Both the position numbers and the translations under genes were made by a program. The notes beneath the pieces were generated by a model. The model saw nothing but the letters and a program-made list of their open reading frames with translations. It searched no databases and was not told the origin of the DNA. Shown here piece by piece: positions 1 to 11,074 of a DNA stretch of 64,000 nucleotides (position 1 is its first letter; each line of letters opens with the position of its first letter). Source of the stretch: Luzula sylvatica (Eukaryota; Streptophyta; Magnoliopsida; Poales; Juncaceae); NCBI GenBank assembly GCA_946800325.1, contig OX326958.1, positions 71,049,264 to 71,113,263 of the forward strand, in the 5' to 3' direction.

Positions 1-377
1 CTTCATATTCAATAATTCAAGATGAAATGACAAAAAAACCTGTATTTTTTGTTAATTCGGGCTCAAAATACATAATTTTCGAAATTCGGCCGCGAGGCTG
101 CATTCCTCTCGTCGAGCCGAGCGATTTTGATATGAAGATCGTGCCATTTGGAGAAAGTATGAGAAAGTTACAATGTGATAATCTTCAAATTCAATAATTC
201 ATGATGAAATTACCAAAAAAACTGTATTTTATGTTAATTCGCTTTCAAAATACATAATTTCCCAAATTCGTTCGCGCTGCTGTATTTCTCTCGTCGGGGC
301 GAGTGATTTTGATATAAAAATCGTCCCATTTGGAGAAATATTGAGAAACCTACAATTGGACAATCTTCATATTCAAT

Positions 378-560
378 AATTCAAGATGAAATTACAAAAA
401 AACCTGTATTTTTTTGTTAATTCGGGCTCAAAATACATAATTTCCGAAATTCGTTCGCGCTGCTGTATTTCTCTCGCCGGGGCGAGTGATTTTGATATAA
501 AAATCGTCCCATTTGGAGAAAGATTGAGAAACCTACAATTGGACAATCTTCATATTCAAT
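378..560 (+). repeat. Chimeric monomer type C1 (A left half, B right half, mosaic junction)
   Basis: The left part is A-like (CAAGATG, CCTGTATTT, GGGCTC), while the core and right part are B-like (TTCGTTCGCG, CGCCGGGGCGAG, ATTGAGAAACC, CAATTGGAC). The junction reads AATTTCCGAAATTCG, which mixes the B base and the A base within three positions, so it looks like patchy conversion rather than one clean crossover. The unit is 183 bp because of one extra T in the T-run. The same junction recurs, for example near 1895, 9540, 13365, 17550, 19000, 21365, 28460, 30995, 33370, 35190, 40273, 43370, 44280 and 47005, so the chimera was copied as part of HOR units and did not form anew each time. Confidence 0.85.
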
Positions 561-1287
561 AATTCAAGATGAAATTACAAAAAAAACTGTATTTTTTGTT
601 AATTCGGGCTCAAAATACATAATTTTCGAAATTCGGCCACGTTGCTGCATTCCTCTCGTCGAGGCGAGCGATTTTGATATGAAGATCGTGCCATTTGGAG
701 AAAGTATGAGAAAGTTACAATGTGATAATCTTCATATTCTATAATTCATGATGAAATTACCAAAAAAACTGTATTTTCTGTTAATTCGGTTTCAAAATAC
801 ATAATTTCCCAAATTCGTTCGCGCTGCTGTATTTCTCTCGCCGGGGCGAGCGATTTTGATATAAAAATCGTGCCATTTGGAGAAAGATTGAGAAACCTAC
901 AATTGGACAATCTTCATATTCAATAATTCAAGATGAAATTACAAAAAAAATGTATTTTTTGTTAATTCGGGCTCAAAATACATAATTTTCGAAATTCGGC
1001 CGCGAAGCTGCATTCCTCTCGTCGAGGCGAGCGATTTTGATATCAAGATCGTGCCATTTGGAGAAAGTATGAGAAAGTTACAATGATATAATGTTCAAAT
1101 TCAATAATTCATGATGAAATTACAAAAAAAACTGTATTTTCTGTTAATTCGGTTTCAAAATACATAATTTCCCAAATTCGTTCGCGCTGCTGTATTTCTC
1201 TCGCCGGGGCGAGTGATTTTGATATAAAAATCGTCCCATTTGGAGAAAGATTGAGAAACCTACAATTGGACAATCTTCATATTCAAT

Positions 1288-1469
1288 AATTCAAGATGAA
1301 ATTACAAAAAAACCTGTATTTTGTGTTAATTCGGGCTCAAAATATATAATTTCCCAAATTCGTTCGCGCTGCTGTATTTCTCTCGCCGGGGCGAGCGATT
1401 CTGATATAAAAATCGTCCCATTTGGAGAAAGATTGAGAAACCTACAATTGGACAATCTTCATATTCAAT
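1288..1469 (+). repeat. Chimeric monomer type C2 (A left, B right, TATATAATTTCCC junction)
   Basis: This unit has an A-type left part (CAAGATG, CCTGTATTT, GGGCTCAAAATA) joined to a B-type core through ATATATAATTTCCCAAATTCG. The extra T, which changes TACATAAT to TATATAAT, marks a lineage distinct from C1. In most HORs up to about 51 kb it sits directly before the monomer with GATGAAATGAC. Examples lie near 8985, 12810, 15720, 16990, 18445, 20810, 22990, 24625, 27905, 30450, 32270, 34635 and 48640. Near 37551, 38824 and 39723 it has mutated further to TATATTATTTCCC. Switch points close to the A/B-shared CAAAATAC block fit recombination between the families. Confidence 0.82.
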
Positions 1470-2456
1470 AATTCAAGATGAAATGACAAAAAAACCTGTA
1501 TTTTTTGTTAATTCGGGCTCAAAATACATAATTTTCGAAATTCGGCCGCGAGGCTGCATTCCTCTCGTCGAGCCGAGCGATTTTGATATGAAGATCGTGC
1601 CATTTGGAGAAAGTATGAGAAAGTTACAATGTGATAATCTTCAAATTCAATAATTCATGATGAAATTACCAAAAAAACTGTATTTTATGTTAATTCGCTT
1701 TCAAAATACATAATTTCCCAAATTCGTTCGCGCTGCTGTATTTCTCTCGTCGGGGCGAGTGATTTTGATATAAAAATCGTCCCATTTGGAGAAATATTGA
1801 GAAACCTACAATTGGACAATCTTCATATTCAATAATTCAAGATGAAATTACAAAAAAACCTGTATTTTTTTGTTAATTCGGGCTCAAAATACATAATTTC
1901 CGAAATTCGTTCGCGCTGCTGTATTTCTCTCGCCGGGGCGAGTGATTTTGATATAAAAATCGTCCCATTTGGAGAAAGATTGAGAAACCTACAATTGGAC
2001 AATCTTCATATTCAATAATTCAAGATGAAATTACAAAAAAAACTGTATTTTTTGTTAATTCGGGCTCAAAATACATAATTTTCGAAATTCGGCCACGTTG
2101 CTGCATTCCTCTCGTCGAGGCGAGCGATTTTGATATGAAGATCGTGCCATTTGGAGAAAGTATGAGAAAGTTACAATGTGATAATCTTCATATTCTATAA
2201 TTCATGATGAAATTACCAAAAAAAACTGTATTTTCTGTTAATTCGGTTTCAAAATACATAATTTCCCAAATTCGTTCGCGCTGCTGTATTTCTCTCGCCG
2301 GGGCGAGCGATTTTGATATAAAAATCGTGCCATTTGGAGAAAGATTGAGAAACCTACAATTGGACAATCTTCATATTCAATAATTCAAGATGAAATTACA
2401 AAAAAAAATGTATTTTTTGTTAATTCGGGCTCAAAATACATAATTTTCGAAATTCG

Positions 2457-5120
2457 GCCGCAATGCTGCATTCCTCTCGTCGAGGCGAGCGATTTTGATA
2501 TGAAGATCGTGCCATTTGGAGAAAGTATGAGAAAGTTACAATGTGATAATCTTCATATTCTATAATTCATGATGAAATTACAAAAAAAACTGTATTTTTT
2601 GTTAATTCGGGCTCAAAATACATAATTTTCGAAATTTGGCCGCGCTACTGCATTCCTCTCGCCGGGGCGAGCGATTTTGATATGAAGATCGTGCCATTTG
2701 GAGAAAGTATGAGAAAGTTACAATGATATAATGTTCAAATTCAATAATTCATGATGAAATTACCAAAAAAACTGTATTTTCTGTTAATTCGGTTTCAAAA
2801 TACATAATTTCCCAAATTCGTTCCCGCTGCTGTATTTCTCTCGCCGGGGCGAGTGATTTTGATATAAAAATCGTACCATTTGGAGAAAGATTGAGAAACC
2901 TACAATTGGACAATCTTCATATTCAATAATTCAAGATGAAATTACAAAAAAACCTGTATTTTTTGTTAATTCGGGCTCAAAATACATAATTTTCGAAATT
3001 CGGCCGCGCTGCTGTATTCCTCTCGTCGAGGCGAGCAATTTTGATATGAAGATCGTGCCATTTGGAGAAAGTATGACAAAGTTACAATGTGATAATCTAC
3101 ATATTCTATAATTCATGATGAAATTACAAAAAAAACTGTATTTTTTGTTAATTCGGGCTCAAAATACATAATTTTCGAAATTTGGCCGCGATGCTGCATT
3201 CCTCTCGCCGGGGCGAGCGATTTTGATATGAAGATCGTGCCATTTGGAGAAAGTATGAGAAAGTTACAATGATATAATGTTCAAATTCAATAATTCATGA
3301 TGAAATTACCAAAAAAACTGTATTTTCTGTTAATTCGGTTTCAAAATACATAATTTCCCAAATTCGTTCGCGCTGCTGTATTTCTCTCGCCGGGGCGAGT
3401 GATTTTGATATAAAAATCGTCCCATTTGGAGAAAGATTGAGAAACCTACAATTGGACAATCTTCATATTCAATAATTCAAGATGAAATTACAAAAAAACC
3501 TGTATTTTTTGTTAATTCGGGCTCAAAATACATAATTTTCGAAATTCGGCCGCGGAGCTGCATTCCTCTCGTCGAGGCGAGCGATTTTGATATGAAGATC
3601 GTGCCATTTGGAGAAAGTATGAGAAAGTTACAATGTGATAATCTTCATATTCTATAATTCATGATGAAATTACCAAAAAAACTGTATTTTCTGTTAATTC
3701 GGTTTCAAAATACATAATTTACCAAATTCGTTCGCGCTGCTATATTTCTCTCGCCGGGGCGAGTGATTTTGATATAAAAATCGTCCCATTTGGAGAAAGA
3801 TTGAGAAACCTACAATTGGACAATCTTCATATTCAATAATTCAAGATGAAATTACAAAAAAACCTGTATTTTTTGTTAATTCGGGCTCAAAATACATAAT
3901 TTTCGAAATTCGGCCGCATAGCTGCATTCCTCTCGTCGAGGTGAGCGATTTTGATATGAAGATCGTGCCATTTGGAGAAAGTATGAGAAAGTTACAATGT
4001 GATAATCTTCATATTCTATAATTCATGATGAAATTACCAAAAAATCTGTATTTTCTGTTAATTCGGTTTCAAAATACATAATTTCCCAAATTCGTTCGCG
4101 CTGCTGTATTTCTCTCGCCGGGGCGAGCGATTTTGATATAAAAATCGTGCCATTTGGAGAAAGATTGAGAAACCTACAATTGGACAATCTTCATATTCAA
4201 TAATTCAAGATGAAATTACAAAAAAAAATGTATTTTTTGTTAATTCGGGCTCCGAAAACATAATTTTCGAAATTCGGCCGCGTTGCTGCATTCCTCTCGT
4301 CGAGGCGAGCGATTTTGATATCAAGATCGTGCCATTTGGAGAAAGTATGAGAAAGTTCAACGATATAATGTTCAAATTCAATAATTCATGATGAAATTAC
4401 AAAAAAAACTGTATTTTCTGTTAATTCGGTTTCAAAATACATAATTTCCCAAATTCGTTCGCGCTGCTGTATTTCTCTCGCCGGGGCGAGTGATTTTGAT
4501 ATAAAAATCGTCCCATTTGGAGAAAGATTGAGAAACCTACAATTGGACAATCTTCATATTCAATAATTCAAGATGAAATTACAAAAAAACCTGTATTTTT
4601 TGTTAATTCGGGCTCAAAATAGATAATTTCCCAAATTCGTTCGCGCTGCTGTATTTCTCTGGCCGGGGCGAGCGATTTTGATATAAAAATCGTCCCATTT
4701 GGAGAAAGTATGAGAAAGTTACATTGTGATAATCTTCATATTCTATAATTCATGATGAAATTACCAAAAAAACTGTATTTTCTGTTAATTCGGTTTCAAA
4801 ATACATAATTTCCCAAATTCGTTCGCGCTGCTGTATTTCTCTCGCCGGGGCGAGCGATTTTGATATAAAAATCGTGCCATTTGGAGAAAGATTGAGAAAC
4901 CTACAATTGGACAATCTTCATATTCAATAATTCAAGATGAAATTACAAAAAAAAATGTATTTTTTGTTAATTCGGGCTCAAAATACATAATTTTCGAAAT
5001 TCGGCAGCGATGCTGCATTCCTCTCGTCGAGGCGAGCGATTTTGATATGAAGATCGTGCCATTTGGAGAAAGTGTGAGAAAGTTACAATGTGATAATCTT
5101 CATATTCTATAATTCATGAT
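2457..5120. repeat. Mixed satellite segment with partial 14-monomer periodicity (~2547 bp)
   Basis: This is A/B satellite only. The monomer series around 2400-3116 resembles that around 4947-5663: an AAATGTATT monomer, then an A with TCGCCGGGGCGAG, then the GATATAATG ending, then B. The offset is about 2547 bp (14 monomers), but there are many more single-base differences than in neighbouring blocks. Oddities include CTCCGAAAACATAAT near 4250, an A core reading CGCATAGCTGC near 3917, and a B/A chimera near 4630-4720 that switches from B to A inside GGAGAAAG. The TTCAACGATATAATG variant at about 4357 reappears near 15458 and 16730. Confidence 0.7.
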
Positions 5121-6030
5121 GAAATTACAAAAAAAACTGTACTTTTTGTTAATTCGGGCTCAAAATACATAATTTTCGAAATTCGGCTGCGCTGCTGCAT
5201 TCCTCTCGCCGGGGCGAGCGATTTTGATATGAAGATCGTGCCATTTGGAGAAAGTATGAGAAAGTTACAATGATATAATGTTCAAATTCAATAATTCATG
5301 ATGAAATTACCAAAAAAACTGTATTTTCGGTTAATTCGGTTTCAAAATACATAATTTCCCAAATTCGTTCGCGCTGCTGTATTTCTCTCGCCGGGGCGAG
5401 TTATTTTGATATAAAAATCGTACAATTTGGAGAAAGATTGAGAAACCTACAATTGGACAATCTTCATATTCAATAATTCAAGATGAAATTACAAAAAAAC
5501 CTGTATTTTTTGTTAATTCGGGCTCAAAATACATAATTTTCGAAATTCGGCCGCGCTTCTGCATTCCTCTCGTCGAGGCGAGCGATTTTGATATGAAGAT
5601 CGTGCCATTTGGAGAAAGTATGAGAAAGTTACAATGTGATAATCTACATATTCTATAATTCATGATGAAATTACAAAAAAAACTGTATTTTTTGTTAATT
5701 CGGGCTCAAAAAACATAATTTTCGAAATTCGGCCGCGTTGCTGCATTCCTCTCGTCGAGGTGAGCGATTTTGATATGAAGATCGTGCCATTTCGAGAAAG
5801 TATGAGAAAGTTACAATGATATAATGTTCATATTCTATAATTCATGATGAAATTACCAAAAAAACTGTATTTTCTGTTAATTCGGTTTCAAAATACATAA
5901 TTTCCCAAATTCGTTCGCGCTGCTGTATTTCTCTCGCCGGGGCGAGTGATTTTGATATAAAAAACGTCCCATTTGGAGAAAGATTGAGAAACCTACAATT
6001 GGACAATCTTCATATTCAATAATTCAAGAT
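5121..6030. repeat. 909 bp HOR (5 monomers), copy 1 of 3
   Basis: This is the first of three head-to-tail copies. Diagnostic variants are ACTGTACTTTTTG, GGCTGCGCTGCTGC, TTTTCGGTTAATTCGG, GAGTTATTTTG with CGTACAATTTGG, the CGCGCTTCTGC core, AAAAAACATAATTTTCG, GTCGAGGTGAGCG with CATTTCGAGAAAG, and AAAAAACGTCCC. It has one more A in the first A-run than copies 2 and 3, which is why it is 910 bp long. Five monomers span 909 bp in the other copies because one monomer has lost a base in that A-run. Confidence 0.9.
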
Positions 6031-6939
6031 GAAATTACAAAAAAACTGTACTTTTTGTTAATTCGGGCTCAAAATACATAATTTTCGAAATTCGGCTGCG
6101 CTGCTGCATTCCTCTCGCCGGGGCGAGCGATTTTGATATGAAGATCGTGCCATTTGGAGAAAGTATGAGAAAGTTACAATGATATAATGTTCAAATTCAA
6201 TAATTCATGATGAAATTACCAAAAAAACTGTATTTTCGGTTAATTCGGTTTCAAAATACATAATTTCCCAAATTCGTTCGCGCTGCTGTATTTCTCTCGC
6301 CGGGGCGAGTTATTTTGATATAAAAATCGTACAATTTGGAGAAAGATTGAGAAACCTACAATTGGACAATCTTCATATTCAATAATTCAAGATGAAATTA
6401 CAAAAAAACCTGTATTTTTTGTTAATTCGGGCTCAAAATACATAATTTTCGAAATTCGGCCGCGCTTCTGCATTCCTCTCGTCGAGGCGAGCGATTTTGA
6501 TATGAAGATCGTGCCATTTGGAGAAAGTATGAGAAAGTTACAATGTGATAATCTACATATTCTATAATTCATGATGAAATTACAAAAAAAACTGTATTTT
6601 TTGTTAATTCGGGCTCAAAAAACATAATTTTCGAAATTCGGCCGCGTTGCTGCATTCCTCTCGTCGAGGTGAGCGATTTTGATATGAAGATCGTGCCATT
6701 TCGAGAAAGTATGAGAAAGTTACAATGATATAATGTTCATATTCTATAATTCATGATGAAATTACCAAAAAAACTGTATTTTCTGTTAATTCGGTTTCAA
6801 AATACATAATTTCCCAAATTCGTTCGCGCTGCTGTATTTCTCTCGCCGGGGCGAGTGATTTTGATATAAAAAACGTCCCATTTGGAGAAAGATTGAGAAA
6901 CCTACAATTGGACAATCTTCATATTCAATAATTCAAGAT
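6031..6939. repeat. 909 bp HOR (5 monomers), copy 2 of 3
   Basis: This copy appears identical to copy 3 on reading and differs from copy 1 by an A in a homopolymer run. It carries the same private variants in the same order, including CATTTCGAGAAAG and AAAAAACGTCCC. Such identity in an array where neighbouring HORs differ by several bases marks this as one of the most recent local amplifications in the window, or as an assembly duplication. Confidence 0.9.
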
Positions 6940-7848
6940 GAAATTACAAAAAAACTGTACTTTTTGTTAATTCGGGCTCAAAATACATAATTTTCGAAAT
7001 TCGGCTGCGCTGCTGCATTCCTCTCGCCGGGGCGAGCGATTTTGATATGAAGATCGTGCCATTTGGAGAAAGTATGAGAAAGTTACAATGATATAATGTT
7101 CAAATTCAATAATTCATGATGAAATTACCAAAAAAACTGTATTTTCGGTTAATTCGGTTTCAAAATACATAATTTCCCAAATTCGTTCGCGCTGCTGTAT
7201 TTCTCTCGCCGGGGCGAGTTATTTTGATATAAAAATCGTACAATTTGGAGAAAGATTGAGAAACCTACAATTGGACAATCTTCATATTCAATAATTCAAG
7301 ATGAAATTACAAAAAAACCTGTATTTTTTGTTAATTCGGGCTCAAAATACATAATTTTCGAAATTCGGCCGCGCTTCTGCATTCCTCTCGTCGAGGCGAG
7401 CGATTTTGATATGAAGATCGTGCCATTTGGAGAAAGTATGAGAAAGTTACAATGTGATAATCTACATATTCTATAATTCATGATGAAATTACAAAAAAAA
7501 CTGTATTTTTTGTTAATTCGGGCTCAAAAAACATAATTTTCGAAATTCGGCCGCGTTGCTGCATTCCTCTCGTCGAGGTGAGCGATTTTGATATGAAGAT
7601 CGTGCCATTTCGAGAAAGTATGAGAAAGTTACAATGATATAATGTTCATATTCTATAATTCATGATGAAATTACCAAAAAAACTGTATTTTCTGTTAATT
7701 CGGTTTCAAAATACATAATTTCCCAAATTCGTTCGCGCTGCTGTATTTCTCTCGCCGGGGCGAGTGATTTTGATATAAAAAACGTCCCATTTGGAGAAAG
7801 ATTGAGAAACCTACAATTGGACAATCTTCATATTCAATAATTCAAGAT
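6940..7848. repeat. 909 bp HOR (5 monomers), copy 3 of 3
   Basis: This is the third tandem copy. Its last three monomers (from about 7252) also form the left end of the larger 3823 bp HOR, so the 909 bp amplification and the 3823 bp duplication overlap. The matching segment near 11119-11680 has GTCGAGGCGAGCG and CATTTGGAGAAAG where this copy has GTCGAGGTGAGCG and CATTTCGAGAAAG. Those two changes may therefore have arisen in the lineage that made the 909 bp copies. After 7848 the sequence passes to an A monomer with CCCCTCGTCGAGG. Confidence 0.88.
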
Positions 7849-10800
7849 GAAATTACAAAAAAACCTGTATTTTTTGTTAATTCGGGCTCAAAATACATAA
7901 TTTTCGAAATTTGGCCGCGCTGCTGCATTCCCCTCGTCGAGGCGAGCGATTTTGATATGAAGATCGTGCCATTTGGAGAAAGTATGAGAAAGTTACAATG
8001 TGATAATCTTCATATTCTATAATTCATGATGAAATTACCAAAAAAACTGTATTTTCTGTTAATTCGGTTTCAAAATACATAATTTCCCAAATTCGTTCGC
8101 GCTGCTGTATTTCTCTCGCCGGGGCGAGTGATTTTGATATAAAAATCGTGCCATTTGGAGAAAGATTGAGAAACCTACAATTGGACAATCTTCATATTCA
8201 ATAATTCAAGATGAAATTACAAAAAAACCTGTATTTTTTGTTAATTCGGGCTCAAAATACATAATTTTCGAAATTCGGCCGCGTTGCTGCATTCCTCTCG
8301 TCGAAGCGAGCGATTTTGATATCAAGATCGTGCCATTTGGAGAAAGTATGAGAAAGTTACAATGTGATAATCTTCATATTCTATAATTCATGATGAAATT
8401 ACCAAAAAAATTGTATTTTCTGTTAATTCGGTTTCAAAATACATAATTTCCCAAATTCGTTCGCGCTGCTGTATTTCTCTCGCCGGGGCGAGCGATTTTG
8501 ATATAAAAATCGTGCCATTTGGAGAAAGATTGAGAAACCTACAATTGGACAATCTTCATATTCAATAATTCAAGATGAAATTACAAAAAAAAATGTATTT
8601 TTTGTTAATTCGGGCTCAAAATACATAATTTTCGAAATTCGGCCGCGCTGCTGCATTCCTCTCGTCGAGGCGAGCGATTTTGATATGAAGATCGTGCCAT
8701 TTGGAGAAAGTATGAGAAAGTTACAATGTGATAATCTTCATATTCTATAATTCATGATGAAATTACCAAAAAAACTGTATTTTCTGTTAATTCGGTTTCA
8801 AAATACATAATTTCCCAAATTCGTTCGCGCTGCTGTATTTATCTCGCCGGGGCGAGTGATTTTGATATAAAAATCGTCCCATTTGGAGAAAGATTGAGAA
8901 ACCTACAATTGGACAATCTTCATATTCAATAATTCAAGATGAAATTACAAAAAAACCTGTATTTTTTGTTAATTCGGGCTCAAAATATATAATTTCCCAA
9001 ATTCGTTCGCGCTGCTGTATTTCTCTCGCCGGGGCGAGCGATTTTGATATAAAAATCGTCCCATTTGGAGAAAGATTGAGAAACCTACAATTGGACAATC
9101 TTCATATTCAATAATTCAAGATGAAATGACAAAAAAACCTGTATTTTTTGTTAATTCGGGCTCAAAATACATAATTTTCGAAATTCGGCCGCGAAGCTGC
9201 ATTCCTCTCGTCGAGCCGAGCGATTTTGATATGAAGATCGTGCCATTTGGAGAAAGTATGAGAAAGTTACAATGTGATAATCTTCAAATTCAATAATTCA
9301 TGATGAAATTACCAAAAAAACTGTATTTTATGTTAATTCGCTTTCAAAATACATAATTTCCCAAATTCGTTCGCGCTGCTGTATTTCTCTCGTCGGGGCG
9401 AGTGATTTTGATATAAAAATCGTCCCATTTGGAGAAATATTGAGAAACCTACAATTGGACAATCTTCATATTCAATAATTCAAGATGAAATTACCAAAAA
9501 ACCTGTATTTTTTTGTTAATTCGGGCTCAAAATACATAATTTCCGAAATTCGTTCGCGCTGCTGTATTTTTCTCGCCGGGGCGAGTGATTTTGATATAAA
9601 AATCGTCCCATTTGGAGAAAGATTGAGAAACCTACAATTGGACAATCTTCATATTCAATAATTCAAGATGAAATTACAAAAAAAATTGTATTTTTTGTTA
9701 ATTCGGGCTCAAAATACATAATTTTCGAAATTCGGCCACGTTGCTGCATTACTCTCATCGAGGCGAGCGATTTTGATATGAAGATCGTGCCATTTGGAGA
9801 AAGTATGAGAAAGTTACAATGTGATAATCTTCATATTCTATAATTCATGATGAAATTACCAAAAAAACTGTATTTTCTGTTAATTGGGTTTCAAAATACA
9901 TAATTTCCCAAATTCGTTCGCGCTGCCGTATTTCTCTCGCCGGGGCGAGCGATTTTGATATAAAAATCGTGCCATTTGGAGAAAGATTGAGAAACCTACA
10001 ATTGGACAATCTTCATATTCAATAATTCAAGATGAAATTACAAAAAAAAATGTATTTTTTGTTAATTCGGGCTCAAAATACATAATTTTCGAAATTCGGC
10101 CGCGTTGCTGCATTCCTCTCGTCCAGGCGAGCGATTTTGATATGAAGATCGTGCCATTTGGAGAAAGTGTGAGAAAGTTACAATGTGATAATCTTCATAT
10201 TCTATAATTCATGATGAAATTACAAAAAAAACTGTATTTTTTGTTAATTCGGGCTCAACATACATAATTTTCGAAATTCGGCTGCGCTGCTGCATTCCTC
10301 TCGCCGGGGCGAGCGATTTTGATATGAAGATCGTGCCATTTGGAGAAAGTATGAGAAAGTTACAATGATATAATGTTCAAATTCAATAATTCATGATGAA
10401 ATTACCAAAAAAACTGTATTTTCTGTTAATTCGGTTTCAAAATACATAATTTCCCAAATTCGTTCGCGCTGCTGTATTTCTCTCGCCGGGGCGAGTTATT
10501 TTGATATAAAAATCGTACCATTTGGAGAAAGATTGAGAAACCTACAATTGGACAATCTTCATATTCAATAATTCAAGATGAAATTACAAAAAAACCTGTA
10601 TTTTTTGTTAATTCGGGCTCAAAATACATAATTTTCGAAATTCGGCCGCGCTGCTGCATTCCTCTCGTCGAGGCGAGCAATTATGATATGAAGATCGTGC
10701 CATTTGGAGAAAGTATGAGAAAGTTACAATGTGATAATCTACATATTCTATAATTCATGATGAAATTACAAAAAAAACTGTATTTTTTGTTAATTCGGGC

Positions 10801-11074
10801 TCAAAATACATAATTTTCGAAATTTGGCCGCGCTGCTGCATTCCTCTCGCCGGGGCGAGCGATTTTGATATGAAGATCGTGCCATTTGGAGAAAGTATGA
10901 GAAAGTTACAATGATATAATGTTCAAATTCAATAATTCATGATGAAATTACCAAAAAAACTGTATTTTCTGTTAATTCGGTTTCAAAATACATAATTTCC
11001 CAAATTCGTTCGCGCTGCTGTATTTCTCTCGCCGGGGCGAGTGATTTTGATATAAAAATCGTCCCATTTGGAGA
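7252..11074. repeat. 3823 bp HOR (21 monomers), copy 1 of 2
   Basis: A 21-monomer unit repeats at an offset of exactly 3823 bp. Shared private variants in order include CGCGCTTCTGC, ATTCCCCTCGTCG, GTCGAAGCGAGCG, TTTATCTCGCCGG, GATGAAATGAC (9120), TACCAAAAAACCTG, ATTACTCTCATCG, TTAATTGGGTTTC, GCTGCCGTATTTC, CGTCCAGGCG, CTCAACATAC, GAGTTATTTTG and GCGAGCAATTATGAT. Differences from copy 2 are few: AATTGTATT near 8409, and TT at the core dinucleotide at 10105-10106 where copy 2 has AT. Confidence 0.92.
10105..10106. other. Hypervariable core dinucleotide of A monomers (TT in this copy)
   Basis: Monomer positions 82-83, between CCGCG and GCTGC, vary far more than the rest of the A monomer. This copy has TT. 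Its 3823 bp HOR partner has AT at 13928-13929 while the surrounding bases match. Across the window I read AG, TT, AA, AT, CT, GA, TA, CA, GG, TG, CG, GT and CC at this site. Confidence 0.85.

Larger units (their letters stand above)
1..2456. repeat. HOR block: 8-monomer unit of 1456 bp, about 1.7 copies
   Basis: Bases 1-1000 recur at 1457-2456 with the same diagnostic variants in the same order: GATGAAATGAC, the AGGCTGCATTCC core with GTCGAGCCGAGCG, TTATGTTAATTCGCTTTC, GGAGAAATATTGAG, a seven-T run, the GGCCACGTTGCTGC core, and the AAATGTATT monomer. The offset is 1456 bp, or 8 x 182. Homology as a specific HOR stops near 2457, where the following A monomer switches from GATATCAAG to GATATGAAG and the order of sub-types changes. 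A few single-base changes separate the copies, so the duplication is young relative to A/B divergence. Confidence 0.85.

Noticed and set aside
7849..7930. Possible transposon or retroelement inside the array
   Set aside because: Every interval between invariant words is a near multiple of 182 bp, and no unique insert, terminal repeat or target duplication was seen at any HOR junction.
9120..9131. Tandem 5S rRNA or tRNA genes as the source of the monomer
   Set aside because: No internal A, C or B box motifs and no cloverleaf or 5S-like core could be found in the A or B consensus.
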